A DNA stretch of 64,000 nt from the NCBI RefSeq assembly GCF_002291445.1, contig NZ_CP014137.1, positions 1,612,001 to 1,676,000 on the forward strand, in the 5' to 3' direction. Origin of the DNA: Brenneria goodwinii. Lineage in GTDB: Bacteria; Pseudomonadota; Gammaproteobacteria; Enterobacterales; Enterobacteriaceae. Shown here in pieces: positions 46,138 to 55,079 of this stretch (the first letter of the stretch is position 1; each line of letters starts with the position of its first letter). The translations under genes and the position numbers were made by a program. The notes beneath the pieces were generated by a model that did no database searches, was not told the DNA's origin, and saw only the letters and a program-made list of their open reading frames with translations.

Positions 46138-47703
46138 ATGAGCCAGAATACCGAGAAAGTAAAACCCTGTTATCCGCTGTTTGAACAGCCGGAATATCAG
46201 GCGTTATTCGCCAGCAAAAGCGAGCTGGAAGAGGTGCACAGCAAAGAGCGTGTGCAAGAGGTTTTTGCATGGACGACCACCCCCGAATATGAAGCGCTGA
46301 ATTTTCAGCGCGAGGCGCTGACCGTTGATCCGGCGAAAGCCTGCCAGCCGCTGGGCGCCGTGCTCTGTGCGCTGGGATTTGAGAAAACGTTGCCTTACGT
46401 ACACGGTTCTCAGGGATGCGTCGCCTATTTCCGCACCTATTTTAACCGCCATTTTAAAGAGCCGGTGGCCTGCGTTTCCGACTCGATGACGGAAGATGCC
46501 GCCGTGTTCGGCGGCAATAACAACCTGAATCAGGGATTACAGAACGCCAGCGCCTTATATAAACCGGAAGTGATCGCGGTTTCCACCACCTGTATGGCGG
46601 AAGTCATCGGCGATGACTTACAGGCTTTTATCAGCAACGCCAAAAAAGACGGCTTTGTGGCTGAAACCATTGAAGTGCCTTATGCGCATACCCCCAGCTT
46701 TATCGGCAGCCACGTGACCGGCTGGGATAATATGTTCGAAGGATTCGCCCGCACTTTTACCCAGGGCGGCGCAGGATATCAGGTCGGCAGCAACGGCAAA
46801 ATTAATCTGGTTACCGGCTTTGAAACCTATCTCGGCAATTACCGGGTATTGAAACGCATGATGGCGCAAATGGATGTGCCATGCTCGCTGCTGTCCGACC
46901 CTTCCGAAGTGCTCGACACCCCGGCCGACGGCCACTATCGCTTGTATTCCGGCGGCACCACACAGGCCGAAATGCGCGATGCGCCCAACGCCATCGATAC
47001 GCTGCTATTGCAACCCTGGCAGTTGGTCAAAAGCAAAAAGGCGGTAAAAGAAGAGTGGCAACAGCCCTGCACCGAAGTCGCCATCCCGATGGGGCTGGCA
47101 GGGACGGATGAGTTTTTGATGACCATAAGCCAACTGACCGGAAAACCTGTTTCAGAGGCGTTAACGCTTGAGCGCGGCCGCCTGGTCGATATGATGCTGG
47201 ACTCCCATACTTGGCTGCACGGCAAACGCTTCGGCATCTATGGCGATCCCGACTTCCTGATGGGCCTGACCCGCTTTCTGATGGAGTTGGGCTGCGAGCC
47301 GGCGGTGATCCTCTGTCACAACGGTTCCAAACGCTGGCAGAAAGCGATGAATAAATTGCTGGAATCATCACCGTATGGCAAAGACAGCGAGGTGTTTATC
47401 AACTGCGATCTGTGGCATTTTCGCTCGCTGATGTTCACTCGTCAGCCAGATTTCATGATCGGCAACTCATACGGCAAGTTTATTCAGCGCGACACCAAAG
47501 CCAAAGGCGAGCAGTTTGAAGTTCCGCTGATTCGCATCGGCTTCCCAATCTTCGATCGCCACCATTTACACCGGGCATCTACCTGGGGTTATGAAGGCGC
47601 AATGACGATGCTGACCACGTTGGTGAACGCCATTCTGGAAAAACTCGACGATGACACGATGGTGCTGGGTAAAACCGATTACGGCTATGACCTGGTTCGC
47701 TAA
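46138..47703 (+). CDS. nifK: Nitrogenase MoFe protein beta chain
   Basis: Forms the alpha2beta2 tetramer and shares the P-cluster. 521 residues, with P-cluster ligands Cys69 (AKACQPLG), Cys94 (GSQGCVAYF) and Cys152 (STTCMAEVIGDD). ATG 46138 after GGAGG gives the Klebsiella-like N-terminus MSQNTEK; the frame is open for 34 codons upstream but those lack homology. The 59-nt gap to nifD is ordinary. Confidence 0.98.
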   Translation: MSQNTEKVKPCYPLFEQPEYQALFASKSELEEVHSKERVQEVFAWTTTPEYEALNFQREALTVDPAKACQPLGAVLCALGFEKTLPYVHGSQGCVAYFRTYFNRHFKEPVACVSDSMTEDAAVFGGNNNLNQGLQNASALYKPEVIAVSTTCMAEVIGDDLQAFISNAKKDGFVAETIEVPYAHTPSFIGSHVTGWDNMFEGFARTFTQGGAGYQVGSNGKINLVTGFETYLGNYRVLKRMMAQMDVPCSLLSDPSEVLDTPADGHYRLYSGGTTQAEMRDAPNAIDTLLLQPWQLVKSKKAVKEEWQQPCTEVAIPMGLAGTDEFLMTISQLTGKPVSEALTLERGRLVDMMLDSHTWLHGKRFGIYGDPDFLMGLTRFLMELGCEPAVILCHNGSKRWQKAMNKLLESSPYGKDSEVFINCDLWHFRSLMFTRQPDFMIGNSYGKFIQRDTKAKGEQFEVPLIRIGFPIFDRHHLHRASTWGYEGAMTMLTTLVNAILEKLDDDTMVLGKTDYGYDLVR

Positions 47704-47714
47704 CGCCGTTAACG

Positions 47715-47735
47715 CCTCCCCTGGCAAGGGGGAGG
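47715..47735 (+). other. Stem-loop between nifK and nifT
   Basis: CCTCCCC and GGGGAGG pair perfectly with a short loop. No U-run, so it is probably an mRNA-stability or partial-termination element that separates nifHDK from the low-level nifTY genes. Confidence 0.5.
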
Positions 47736-47801
47736 TCGGGAAGGGGCGTCAATGTTTACCAGACAGAACCCGCGCGTTTTTTCCGCTCCACAGGAGGACG
47801 T

Positions 47802-48017
47802 ATGGCCAACATCATTCTTCGTCAGCGTGCTGACGGCATGCACTGTTACATCGCCAAAAAAGATCTGGAAGCCAAAGTCACGTTCCTGGAATTCGACCGG
47901 CCCGACTACTGGGGAGGCCGCATCGAACTGGAAGGGGGACAAGCGTGGTTTGTTGCGCCGTTGAGCGAAAAACCGACTTTGCCCGTCACCTTACGTGCCA
48001 AAAAATATGAAAACTAA
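47802..48017 (+). CDS. nifT: NifT/FixU protein
   Basis: 71-residue small beta protein (ANIILRQRADGMHCYIAKKDLE, FDRPDYWGG) of the NifT family, whose exact role in nitrogenase maturation is unknown; mutants elsewhere have no strong phenotype. ATG with CAGGAGG upstream. Between nifK and nifY as in Klebsiella. Confidence 0.93.
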   Translation: MANIILRQRADGMHCYIAKKDLEAKVTFLEFDRPDYWGGRIELEGGQAWFVAPLSEKPTLPVTLRAKKYEN

Positions 48018-48062
48018 TGATCGATCATGGCTGACATGGTCGCATAAACACCGGAGATGCTC

Positions 48063-48734
48063 ATGAGCCTGACTCGGGACGATTTACTCTTCTGGCGGCT
48101 ATTTGCCCTGGCGCAACTGCTGCCGGAAATTGCACCCGCAACGTTAATCAACTGGCTGGAAACCACCTGCGATGAGGCGTTGACGCTAGAACGCCTGTCC
48201 GCACTGTCGCTGGATGAGTTATCCCGCCATGTGCCCGTGGATAATAGCGTACTCACCGTCGCCCGCTGGCAGCAAATCATGGATTGCCTGCACGGTAATC
48301 TGCCTCCTCATTTAACTACACAGCCCGAGCGCAAACAGGGGCAACAGCTACAGGTGGCGTTCGCCTCCAGCAACGGTCTGACGATTAACGGCCACTTTGG
48401 TCAATGCCGTCTGTTCTTTATTTACGCCTGGGATCGGCAAGGACCGTTCCTCAGCGGATTACGGCGCTATCAGCCGCTGGAAGGAGAGGAGGGAAATGAA
48501 GGGCGGCTGCGCCTGCTGACCGACTGTCACCTGCTGTTTTGCGAGTCGATTGGCGGGCCTGCGGCAGCCAGGGTGATCCGGCATAACATCCACCCGATCA
48601 AAGTTCCCCCGGCGACCACCATTGACGAGCAGCTACAGGCGCTGCATGGCATGATTACCGAACATATGCCGCCCTGGCTGGCGAAGCGGCTGGGAAAAGA
48701 TAATCCGCTGCAACAGCGGCAATTCGGTTTTTGA
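48063..48734 (+). CDS. nifY: Nitrogenase-associated cofactor-binding protein NifY
   Basis: Binds apo-MoFe protein and FeMo-cofactor and helps insertion. 223 residues: an N-terminal helical SAM-like domain (about 1-85) and a C-terminal NifX/NifB-type domain (VAFASSNGLTINGHFGQCRLFFIYAWD). I chose ATG 48063, which has GGAG 6 nt upstream, over ATG 48057. Normally followed at once by nifE; here 10 kb of other genes intervene, and its last about 45 bp plus downstream DNA are repeated at 54575. Confidence 0.93.
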   Translation: MSLTRDDLLFWRLFALAQLLPEIAPATLINWLETTCDEALTLERLSALSLDELSRHVPVDNSVLTVARWQQIMDCLHGNLPPHLTTQPERKQGQQLQVAFASSNGLTINGHFGQCRLFFIYAWDRQGPFLSGLRRYQPLEGEEGNEGRLRLLTDCHLLFCESIGGPAAARVIRHNIHPIKVPPATTIDEQLQALHGMITEHMPPWLAKRLGKDNPLQQRQFGF

Positions 48735-48783
48735 CCTGATGGCGGGCGGACAACTCCATCGCCCGCCCGTCATCATGACGAAC
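48692..48783 (+). repeat. Direct repeat spanning the nifY 3' end, copy 1
   Basis: Covers the last 43 bp of nifY and a following GC hairpin (GGCGGGCG at 48741 with CGCCCGCC at 48760). It is repeated at 54575-54667 with roughly 80% or more identity by eye. Confidence 0.8.
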
Positions 48784-48863
48784 GTCGATAAGGGGACGGT
48801 TATCACTCTTACATGGATAGCGGCACCGCAAGCGGGCGTTTGCTTCATCTCGCCTCATTGGTT

Positions 48864-49739
48864 TCAGGCAATGGCAGGCACCATGTGTAAAAACTTATCC
48901 CGCAGCAAATCCTGCACTGCCGGATTCCATGCAATCCCAATCCGCCATTGCGTGTGCTTTCCTTCTGGCCGCACAAGCGTTACGCCGGCAGGCAGAAAAT
49001 GGCTGACGCCCGCGGGGAGCAATGCCACGCCGTTTCCCGCCGCGACTAACGACAGTATGGTATGAATATCATCGGCATCAGACACCGTTCTGGCAGTGAG
49101 ATTATTTTCTGTGAGAAAACGGGCGGTTTGTTCAACCAGACCACGCCCGCGTTGCGGATTGATCTGCAAGAGCTGATTCGCCTCAAGTACAGACTGGATG
49201 TTCGCCGGGTTCGCACCGATGTTTGAAGGGACGGCAAGTACCATCCATTCTTCCATCACGACCCTGGCTTTCAGCGGCTCAGGCACGGGCAGACGTATAA
49301 ATCCGGCCTGAAGTTGTCCGTCCAGTAACATTCGGCACTGCACGTCGGAAGGAATGTCGTTCAGGGATATCTCGACATCCGGAAACTGTTCACGAAAAGC
49401 GATAACCTGCGCAGGGGCAAATTGAAATGACGAGATGCCAAACCCAAGCGCCAGCTTGCCCACATCGCCTTTCTGTACCTTGCGCGCGTATTCCTGAAAC
49501 TCGTCGTAATGCGCCACTAATTCGCAAGCTTTGGCGTAAAGCTGCACACCGGCGACGGTCAATTTCGCGCCATGACGCCCACGTTCAAACAGATTCACGC
49601 CGATCAGGTGCTCCATGGTCTGAATCTGCTTGGTTAATGCGGGTTGCGTCAGACACAGCATTTCAGCCGCGGAATGATAACGCCCCTGCTGAGCCAACGT
49701 AACGAATGCCCGCAACAGTTTTATGTCCATTCCTGCCAT
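48864..49739 (-). CDS. LysR-family transcriptional regulator
   Basis: 291-residue regulator (DIKLLRAFVTLAQQGRYHSAAEMLCLTQPALTKQIQTMEHLIGVNLFERGR) with an effector-binding domain. ATG 49739 has a CCGGA 8 nt upstream; an ATG 9 nt later is possible. Divergent from the nitrilase gene with 85 bp between, so it is the likely regulator of the nitrilase. No relation to nif is evident. Confidence 0.86.
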   Translation of the reverse strand: MAGMDIKLLRAFVTLAQQGRYHSAAEMLCLTQPALTKQIQTMEHLIGVNLFERGRHGAKLTVAGVQLYAKACELVAHYDEFQEYARKVQKGDVGKLALGFGISSFQFAPAQVIAFREQFPDVEISLNDIPSDVQCRMLLDGQLQAGFIRLPVPEPLKARVVMEEWMVLAVPSNIGANPANIQSVLEANQLLQINPQRGRGLVEQTARFLTENNLTARTVSDADDIHTILSLVAAGNGVALLPAGVSHFLPAGVTLVRPEGKHTQWRIGIAWNPAVQDLLRDKFLHMVPAIA

Positions 49740-49824
49740 TTATCAAATCCGGAAAAATTGTGATTATTCAGTTTCGCTCTTTGATGGTGAAATTGGTACC
49801 AGTTTCCAATCGGAGAGAAACCTA

Positions 49825-50814
49825 ATGAAACAGCATCTGCGGGTTGCAACAGTCCAATTCTGGCATCGAGCCAATGATAAGCAATATAACCTTTCACTTA
49901 TTGAATCGTTTGTTCACCAAGCCTCGCGCGAGGGTATTAAAATTCTCGCCTTCCCTGAAATGTGCATTACCGGCTACTGGCATGTTCCCGACCTTAGCAT
50001 TGAGGAGGTGACGGCACTGTCTGAACGGGTTGATGTCAGTCCGTCTTTAGCCCGTATCACGGTGTTGGCGAAAAGGTACCAGATGGCGATAGGCGCAGGA
50101 TTTATTGAACGGGGAAACGATGGGCGGCTCTATAACGCTTACGCGGTATGTATGCCGGACGGCAATATTCATGTGCATCGTAAACTGCATGCTTTTGAGC
50201 ACTCGGCTATCGCCAGAGGCGATTGTTTTACGGTGTTTGACACCCCATGGAACGTGCGAATAGGGGTTCTTATCTGCTGGGATAACAATCTGGTAGAAAA
50301 CGCGCGCGCCACGGCGTTGCTTGGTGCGGATATCCTGCTGGCGCCGCACCAGACGGGCGGCACGAACTCCCGTAGTCCCTATGGTATGAAGCCTATTCCC
50401 GCCGCACTCTGGGAAAACAGGGATAAAGATCCCGTTGCCCTGGAAACGGCATTTCGCGGTGATAGCGGACGCGGTTGGCTGATGCGTTGGCTACCCGCTC
50501 GGGCGCATGATAACGGTATGTTTATTCTATTCAGCAATGGCGTCGGCCTGGATAACGGAGAGGTTCGTACGGGTAGCGCCATGATCCTTGATCCCTATGG
50601 CCGTGTTGTCTCAGAAACCGGCTCTTTCGAAGACGCCATGGTCTGTGCCGATCTTGATTTAAGTCTGCTTCCCATGTCTACCGGGAGAAGGTGGATCCAT
50701 GGGCGCCGGCCTGAGCTATACGGCATTTTGTGTGAACGTCAGGGTTATGAACGCGATGCCATCAGCGCGAGATTCTCTACCGATATCCCCGACTTTAAAA
50801 AACGCGAAGAGTAA
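49825..50814 (+). CDS. Nitrilase/amidase-family (carbon-nitrogen hydrolase) enzyme
   Basis: Cleaves a non-peptide C-N bond (nitrile, amide or N-carbamoyl compound). 329 residues with the catalytic triad Glu45 (FPEMCITGY), Lys120 (HRKLHAFEH) and Cys151 (LICWDNN). The long insert after the Cys region (GTNSRSPYGMKPIPAALWENRD) is not typical of E. coli nitrilase-like proteins. ATG 49825 has GGAG 9 nt upstream; the frame opens 102 nt earlier. It would release ammonia or an amine, which suits a nitrogen-assimilation setting. Substrate cannot be read from sequence. Confidence 0.85.
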   Translation: MKQHLRVATVQFWHRANDKQYNLSLIESFVHQASREGIKILAFPEMCITGYWHVPDLSIEEVTALSERVDVSPSLARITVLAKRYQMAIGAGFIERGNDGRLYNAYAVCMPDGNIHVHRKLHAFEHSAIARGDCFTVFDTPWNVRIGVLICWDNNLVENARATALLGADILLAPHQTGGTNSRSPYGMKPIPAALWENRDKDPVALETAFRGDSGRGWLMRWLPARAHDNGMFILFSNGVGLDNGEVRTGSAMILDPYGRVVSETGSFEDAMVCADLDLSLLPMSTGRRWIHGRRPELYGILCERQGYERDAISARFSTDIPDFKKREE

Positions 50815-50892
50815 AGGGATGCCACAAGCGCCGTTCCCCGATCATCAGACCTAGTTTGTTTCTCCGCAACCGCCATAACGTTTTCATGTCTA

Positions 50893-50918
50893 GGGGCTGG
50901 CAAATTCTGCCACGCCCC
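50893..50918 (+). terminator. Stem-loop after the nitrilase gene
   Basis: GGGGCTGGCA pairs with TGCCACGCCCC with one bulged base and an AATTC loop, about 80 nt past the nitrilase stop. No strong U-run. Confidence 0.4.
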
Positions 50919-50989
50919 GTCTACCCGCGGCCATTTCTTTTTTACGCCGTCTGAATTTAACTAATTGATAAATGAGTAAATAATGAAGA

Positions 50990-51004
50990 GAGTAATTATT
51001 TTCA
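50990..51004. promoter_or_regulatory. Possible Fur box before the TonB-dependent receptor
   Basis: GAGTAATTATTTTCA matches the 7-1-7 Fur dyad at about 10 of 14 positions, roughly 90 bp upstream of the receptor ATG. Marginal but in the right place. Confidence 0.3.
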
Positions 51005-51092
51005 TCACAACTAACTCTTGATGCATATCAGAAAACAAGAATATTTACCGTCGTAATATAAATTTTTACATAACGACGCGTGAGTGTGCACA

Positions 51093-53294
51093 ATGAATAA
51101 AACCTTTCTGGCCGCCATGCTAGCGACCTTGCCTGGAATGACGGTGGCAGCAACGCCAGCTGATACGACTTCCTCATCAGTGGACAAAAACACCACCCCC
51201 TCCAAAGAAGATCAGATCGTGGTGACGGCCACCGCGCCATCCGGCGTAACGTCCGATACCAAGGCCGGCGCCGGTTTCGTCACCCCGGATATTGACCTTG
51301 GTCCCATTGGCAACAAGAACTGGATCGATACGCCATATTCCACCAATACCGTCACCCGGGAGATGATTGATAATCAGCAGGCGAAAAGCGTCAGCGAATT
51401 GTTGAAATATGCGCCGAGTACGCAGATGCAGGCGCGCGGCGGGATGGATGTCGGTCGCCCGCAGAGCCGCGGAATGCAGGGCAGCGTAGTGGCCAACAGT
51501 CGCCTTGACGGGCTGAATATTGTTGCCACCACGGCCTTTCCGGTTGAAATGCTGGAGCGGTTGGATGTTCTCAACAGCCTGACCGGCGCGCTGTACGGCC
51601 CGGCCAGCCCGGCGGGGCAATTTAATTTTGTGGCGAAACGCCCCACGGAACAGCCGTTGCGCAAGGTTACGCTCGGTTATCAAAGCCGCAATGCCTACAG
51701 CGGCCACGTGGACCTCGGCGGACAATTTGATGATGAAAATCGCTTTGGCTATCGCCTGAATCTGCTGGACGAAGAAGGGGAAGGCAATGTCGACGACAGC
51801 ACGCTGCGCCGTAAGCTGGCCTCTATAGCGCTGGACTGGAATATCCAGCCCGGTACGCAGCTCCAGCTTGATGCCAGCCATTACGAATTTTTGCAAAAAG
51901 GCTATGTCGGCGGTTTCAGCTATGGCGCAAACGTAAAGCTGCCGAATGCCCCCGATGCGAAAAACAAAAACTTCACGCTGCCCACCACCGGCAACGATCT
52001 GACCACCGATACGGTCAGCAGCCGCCTGATTCACTATTTCAACAACGACTGGTATCTCACCGCCGGGGTCGGCTGGACGCAGGCGGATCGGGCCATGCGC
52101 ACGGTCTCAAATACGATTACCAACGATGCGGGAACCATCACCCGCGCCATTAATGATTCCCCCGCCGCCGGGCGTTTCCGGGTGTGGAGCAACACCGTCA
52201 CGCTTAACGGCCATGCGGATACCGGCAGCATCGGCCACGATCTGGCGTTCTCCACCACCGGCTACGTCTGGTCGATCTACAGCGCCAGAGGCGCCAGCCA
52301 ACGCTATAACCTGGGAACGTCCAACTATTATGACCCGACCTCTATGCAGGAGCCGGGCGACGGGAAGATCCGTACCAACGGCGCCCGCTATAAGGGGAGT
52401 GATAATACCCAACAAAGCATTACCATTGGCGATACGGTGACGTTTAATCCACAGTGGTCGGCCATGTTCTACCTGAGCCAGAGCTGGCTGGAAACGCAAA
52501 ATTTCAACAGCCAGAAGAGTAAAACCAGCCAGGTTAACCAAGACGGATTAAGTCCGAACGTGGCGCTAATGTATAAAATCACCCCGTCCGTGATGGCCTA
52601 TATCAGCTATGCGGATTCGTTGGAGCAGGGGGACACCGCGCCGACGGGCAGCGGCGTCAAAAATGAAGGGCAGACCCTCGATCCTTACCGCAGCCAGCAG
52701 TATGAAATCGGCCTGAAAGCGGATGTAAATGGCATGAATCTTGGGGCGGCGCTGTTCCGTCTCAAACGTCCGTTCGCCTATACCGATCCGACCGATATGG
52801 TCTACAAAGAGCAGGGGGATCAGGTGAATAAGGGGCTGGAGCTGACCGCCAGCGGTAACCTGTGGCAAGGGCTGAATATCTATAGTGGCGTGACCTTCCT
52901 CGACCCGACGCTCAAAAACACCGTGTCTGACGACACCAGCAACAAACGCGTGGTGGGCGTGCCCAAAGTACAGGCCAACCTGTTGATGGAATACAGTCTG
53001 CCGTCGATGCCGGAGTGGGTGTACAGCGCCAATATCCACTACACCGGCAAACGAGCCGCCAATGACACCAACAGCAGTTGGGCGGATAGCTATACCACGC
53101 TTGATCTGGGAACTCGCTATACCACCAGACTAAGCAATGTTCCCACTACCTTCCGGGTGTCGGTCAATAACGTCACTAATGAGCGCTACTGGGCCTCGAT
53201 CTTCCCGTCGGATATCAACGGCGGCGGTGGTTCCGCCAGCGCTTTCCCCGGAGCGGGGCGTGAAGTGCGCGCCTCTGTGACCTTCGATTTCTGA
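51093..53294 (+). CDS. TonB-dependent outer membrane receptor (siderophore/metal chelate type)
   Basis: 733 residues. Signal peptide ends TVAA. The TonB-box-like segment is DQIVVTATAP. The plug domain has the NR/LDGLNI and RLDVLNS patterns (about 100-220), and the 22-strand barrel ends VRASVTFDF with the terminal Phe used for BAM insertion. Imports a ferric siderophore or other metal chelate using TonB energy. Paired with a periplasmic class III binding protein 43 nt downstream. No inner-membrane permease or ATPase is nearby. In the middle of a nif cluster an iron or molybdenum supply function is attractive but unproven. Confidence 0.88.
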   Translation: MNKTFLAAMLATLPGMTVAATPADTTSSSVDKNTTPSKEDQIVVTATAPSGVTSDTKAGAGFVTPDIDLGPIGNKNWIDTPYSTNTVTREMIDNQQAKSVSELLKYAPSTQMQARGGMDVGRPQSRGMQGSVVANSRLDGLNIVATTAFPVEMLERLDVLNSLTGALYGPASPAGQFNFVAKRPTEQPLRKVTLGYQSRNAYSGHVDLGGQFDDENRFGYRLNLLDEEGEGNVDDSTLRRKLASIALDWNIQPGTQLQLDASHYEFLQKGYVGGFSYGANVKLPNAPDAKNKNFTLPTTGNDLTTDTVSSRLIHYFNNDWYLTAGVGWTQADRAMRTVSNTITNDAGTITRAINDSPAAGRFRVWSNTVTLNGHADTGSIGHDLAFSTTGYVWSIYSARGASQRYNLGTSNYYDPTSMQEPGDGKIRTNGARYKGSDNTQQSITIGDTVTFNPQWSAMFYLSQSWLETQNFNSQKSKTSQVNQDGLSPNVALMYKITPSVMAYISYADSLEQGDTAPTGSGVKNEGQTLDPYRSQQYEIGLKADVNGMNLGAALFRLKRPFAYTDPTDMVYKEQGDQVNKGLELTASGNLWQGLNIYSGVTFLDPTLKNTVSDDTSNKRVVGVPKVQANLLMEYSLPSMPEWVYSANIHYTGKRAANDTNSSWADSYTTLDLGTRYTTRLSNVPTTFRVSVNNVTNERYWASIFPSDINGGGGSASAFPGAGREVRASVTFDF

Positions 53295-53304
53295 TAACAG
53301 GAGC

Positions 53305-53329
53305 GGTGTTTCCCCTACAGGGAAACACC
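53305..53329 (+). other. Perfect intercistronic stem-loop
   Basis: GGTGTTTCCC and GGGAAACACC form a 10-bp perfect stem with a CTACA loop, just before the start region of the binding-protein gene. It could tune relative expression or stabilise the receptor mRNA. Confidence 0.6.
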
Positions 53330-53337
53330 GGATCGCC

Positions 53338-54336
53338 ATGTATAATCTTTTTCGACAATATGTTTCCGCCCTGATTGTCGCGGTGCTGATGCTTCCCGGC
53401 GTTGCGCTGTCGGCAGGCGAAGGGCATCGCGACATCCGGGTGGCGACGCCCTGGCCGGCGCAAAACACCATTATCGCCATGCTGGGTTATAGCGACAACA
53501 TTGTCGGCACCTCGGAAATTGCAAAACGCATTCCGCTGTTTCGCCAAATCTACCCGGGCATTGACCAGGTGCCGGCCATCAGCGTCAGCAGCAGCCATGA
53601 AGTGAATCCCGAACAAGTCATCGCGCTTAAGGCCCAACTGTTGATTATTCCGCAGAATATGCGGTTATCTCAGCCGGAAATGCTGGCCAAGGCCGGCGTT
53701 AAAACGCTGGAGCTGAAAGCCAATTCGATGGCGGCGCTGCGTCAACGGATTACCCTCACGGCCCAGGCGTTAGGGCCGGATGCGGAACAGGTCGATCAGC
53801 GTTACCAGCGCTATTTTGATCGCAATGTCGCGCTGATCCAACAACGCCTTAACGATCTGCCGGAGTCGGAACGGATAACGGTCTATCACAGTATGGGCAG
53901 CCCATTGATGACCAGCGGGCGTCCCTCGCTGAATCAGGATTGGATGGATTTGGCCGGCGCGCGCAACGTGGCGGAATCATGGTTCGCCATCAAGAAAAAC
54001 AGTTCCGGCGAGGTGCCGTTGGAGAAAGTGATAGCCGCCGATCCGGAAGTCATCATCGCGATGAATAGCCGGGATGCGCAGGACATCCGTCAGTCGTCCG
54101 CCTGGCAGGGCACTGCCGCCGTGCGGCATCAGCGGGTTTACGCTAATCCGCAAGGGCTGTTTTGGTGGTGCCGGGAAACCAGTGAAGCCGCGCTGCAAAT
54201 CTTGTGGCTGGCAAAGACACTCTATCCCCAGCGTTTTACCGATATCGATATGGCAAAAGAGACGTATGATTTTTACCATGACTTCTTCGGTATCTCGCTC
54301 AGCAGTCAACAGATCGAGACCATCCTTAATCCCTGA
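53338..54336 (+). CDS. Class III periplasmic binding protein for metal chelates
   Basis: 332-residue periplasmic binding protein of the BtuF/FepB/TroA-like group. Signal peptide (cleavage near ALSA/GEG). The N-lobe has VATPWPAQNTIIAMLGYSDNIVGTS, and a long linker helix lies near RQRITLTAQALG. The C-lobe has VIAADPEVIIAMN. The ligand would be an iron-siderophore, haem, cobalamin or oxyanion chelate handed over from the adjacent TonB-dependent receptor. ATG at 53338. The rest of the ABC importer is absent from the window. Confidence 0.82.
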   Translation: MYNLFRQYVSALIVAVLMLPGVALSAGEGHRDIRVATPWPAQNTIIAMLGYSDNIVGTSEIAKRIPLFRQIYPGIDQVPAISVSSSHEVNPEQVIALKAQLLIIPQNMRLSQPEMLAKAGVKTLELKANSMAALRQRITLTAQALGPDAEQVDQRYQRYFDRNVALIQQRLNDLPESERITVYHSMGSPLMTSGRPSLNQDWMDLAGARNVAESWFAIKKNSSGEVPLEKVIAADPEVIIAMNSRDAQDIRQSSAWQGTAAVRHQRVYANPQGLFWWCRETSEAALQILWLAKTLYPQRFTDIDMAKETYDFYHDFFGISLSSQQIETILNP

Positions 54337-54574
54337 TACCAACGGGCGCGTTCCGTGCCCGTCAGACTGTTGACAAATTTTCTGCATCTAACCCCACCCC
54401 GACCTTCCTGTTTAGACCGGGGACACGGTGAACATATGTTCGGGAATGGTTGTCCAATATCGTCAGCGGATGACTGCGGCCTTTAAAACTCATCAGGTAC
54501 AATTTAGGCATATTCGAAACGCCCTGAGGCGGGCTTGCCTGCGTTCCCTAGGGGAAAATAAATCTGGAACGACC
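54337..54574. other. Gene-free junction
   Basis: About 240 bp without a convincing gene. Short open stretches are broken by stops on all frames. This may be scar DNA from the insertion, since it abuts the second copy of the nifY-end repeat. Confidence 0.4.
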
Positions 54575-54667
54575 GGGAAAAGGTGATCCGCTACAACAGC
54601 GGCAATTCGGTTTTTAACCTGAAAGCGGGCGGGCATATAAGTCGCCCTCCCGTCATCATGACAAGGT
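54575..54667 (+). repeat. Direct repeat of the nifY 3' end, copy 2
   Basis: Shares GGGAAAAG, CAACAGCGGCAATTCGGTTT and CCCGTCATCATGAC in the same order as 48692-48783. The nifY stop is changed (TTTTTAACC for TTTTTGACC). The hairpin part is partly decayed (AGCGGGCGGGC). Confidence 0.8.
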
Positions 54668-54678
54668 TCGTATCATTT

Positions 54679-55077
54679 TTACTGTGGTTTTATTTTTATA
54701 ATAAAAACCTTTTTAAATGGCGTTGCCTTGGTATACATTCCGCCAATTACCCCACCAGTTAAATTAAGTTTGATCTCGCCAGCTATCACTGGGATTCCTT
54801 TAATATCCACACAATTATAATCTACAAACAATCTTGTATTTTTGTTTGTTTTTTCATGTGGTAATTTACACGGCGTCGCCAGTAAGCCAGAATCACTTGG
54901 CTCCAAGGGGATAATATCTGGGAGGTGGATGACATGACCACCATCAATGGTTATTCTTGATGAATATACTTTACCCACCTGAGCATCATCCAAACGATCT
55001 CCCGCTGGCATAAACGACAGATTGGCACTGCATGCGGAAAGAAACAAAGATGCAAATATGTAATAATGTTTTTTCAT
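54679..55077 (-). CDS. Lipoprotein, putative effector-immunity partner
   Basis: 132-residue exported lipoprotein: signal MKKHYYIFASLFLSAC with lipobox LSAC. The mature part is beta-rich with two further cysteines (ATPCKLP, DYNCVDI). No family recognised. It begins 2 nt after the stop of the upstream cysteine-protease-like gene, so the two are cotranslated, as is typical for an exported toxin and its periplasmic immunity protein. Clearly AT-richer than the nif genes. Confidence 0.7.
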   Translation of the reverse strand: MKKHYYIFASLFLSACSANLSFMPAGDRLDDAQVGKVYSSRITIDGGHVIHLPDIIPLEPSDSGLLATPCKLPHEKTNKNTRLFVDYNCVDIKGIPVIAGEIKLNLTGGVIGGMYTKATPFKKVFIIKIKPQ

Positions 55078-55079
55078 TA

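Noticed and set aside
47651..47964. Short plus-strand frames overlapping the nifK end and nifT
   Set aside because: Out of frame with nifT, which has a clear Shine-Dalgarno and family match.
54337..54574. Possible insertion sequence remnant in the junction after the binding-protein gene
   Set aside because: No terminal inverted repeats or transposase motif could be read; left as gene-free DNA.
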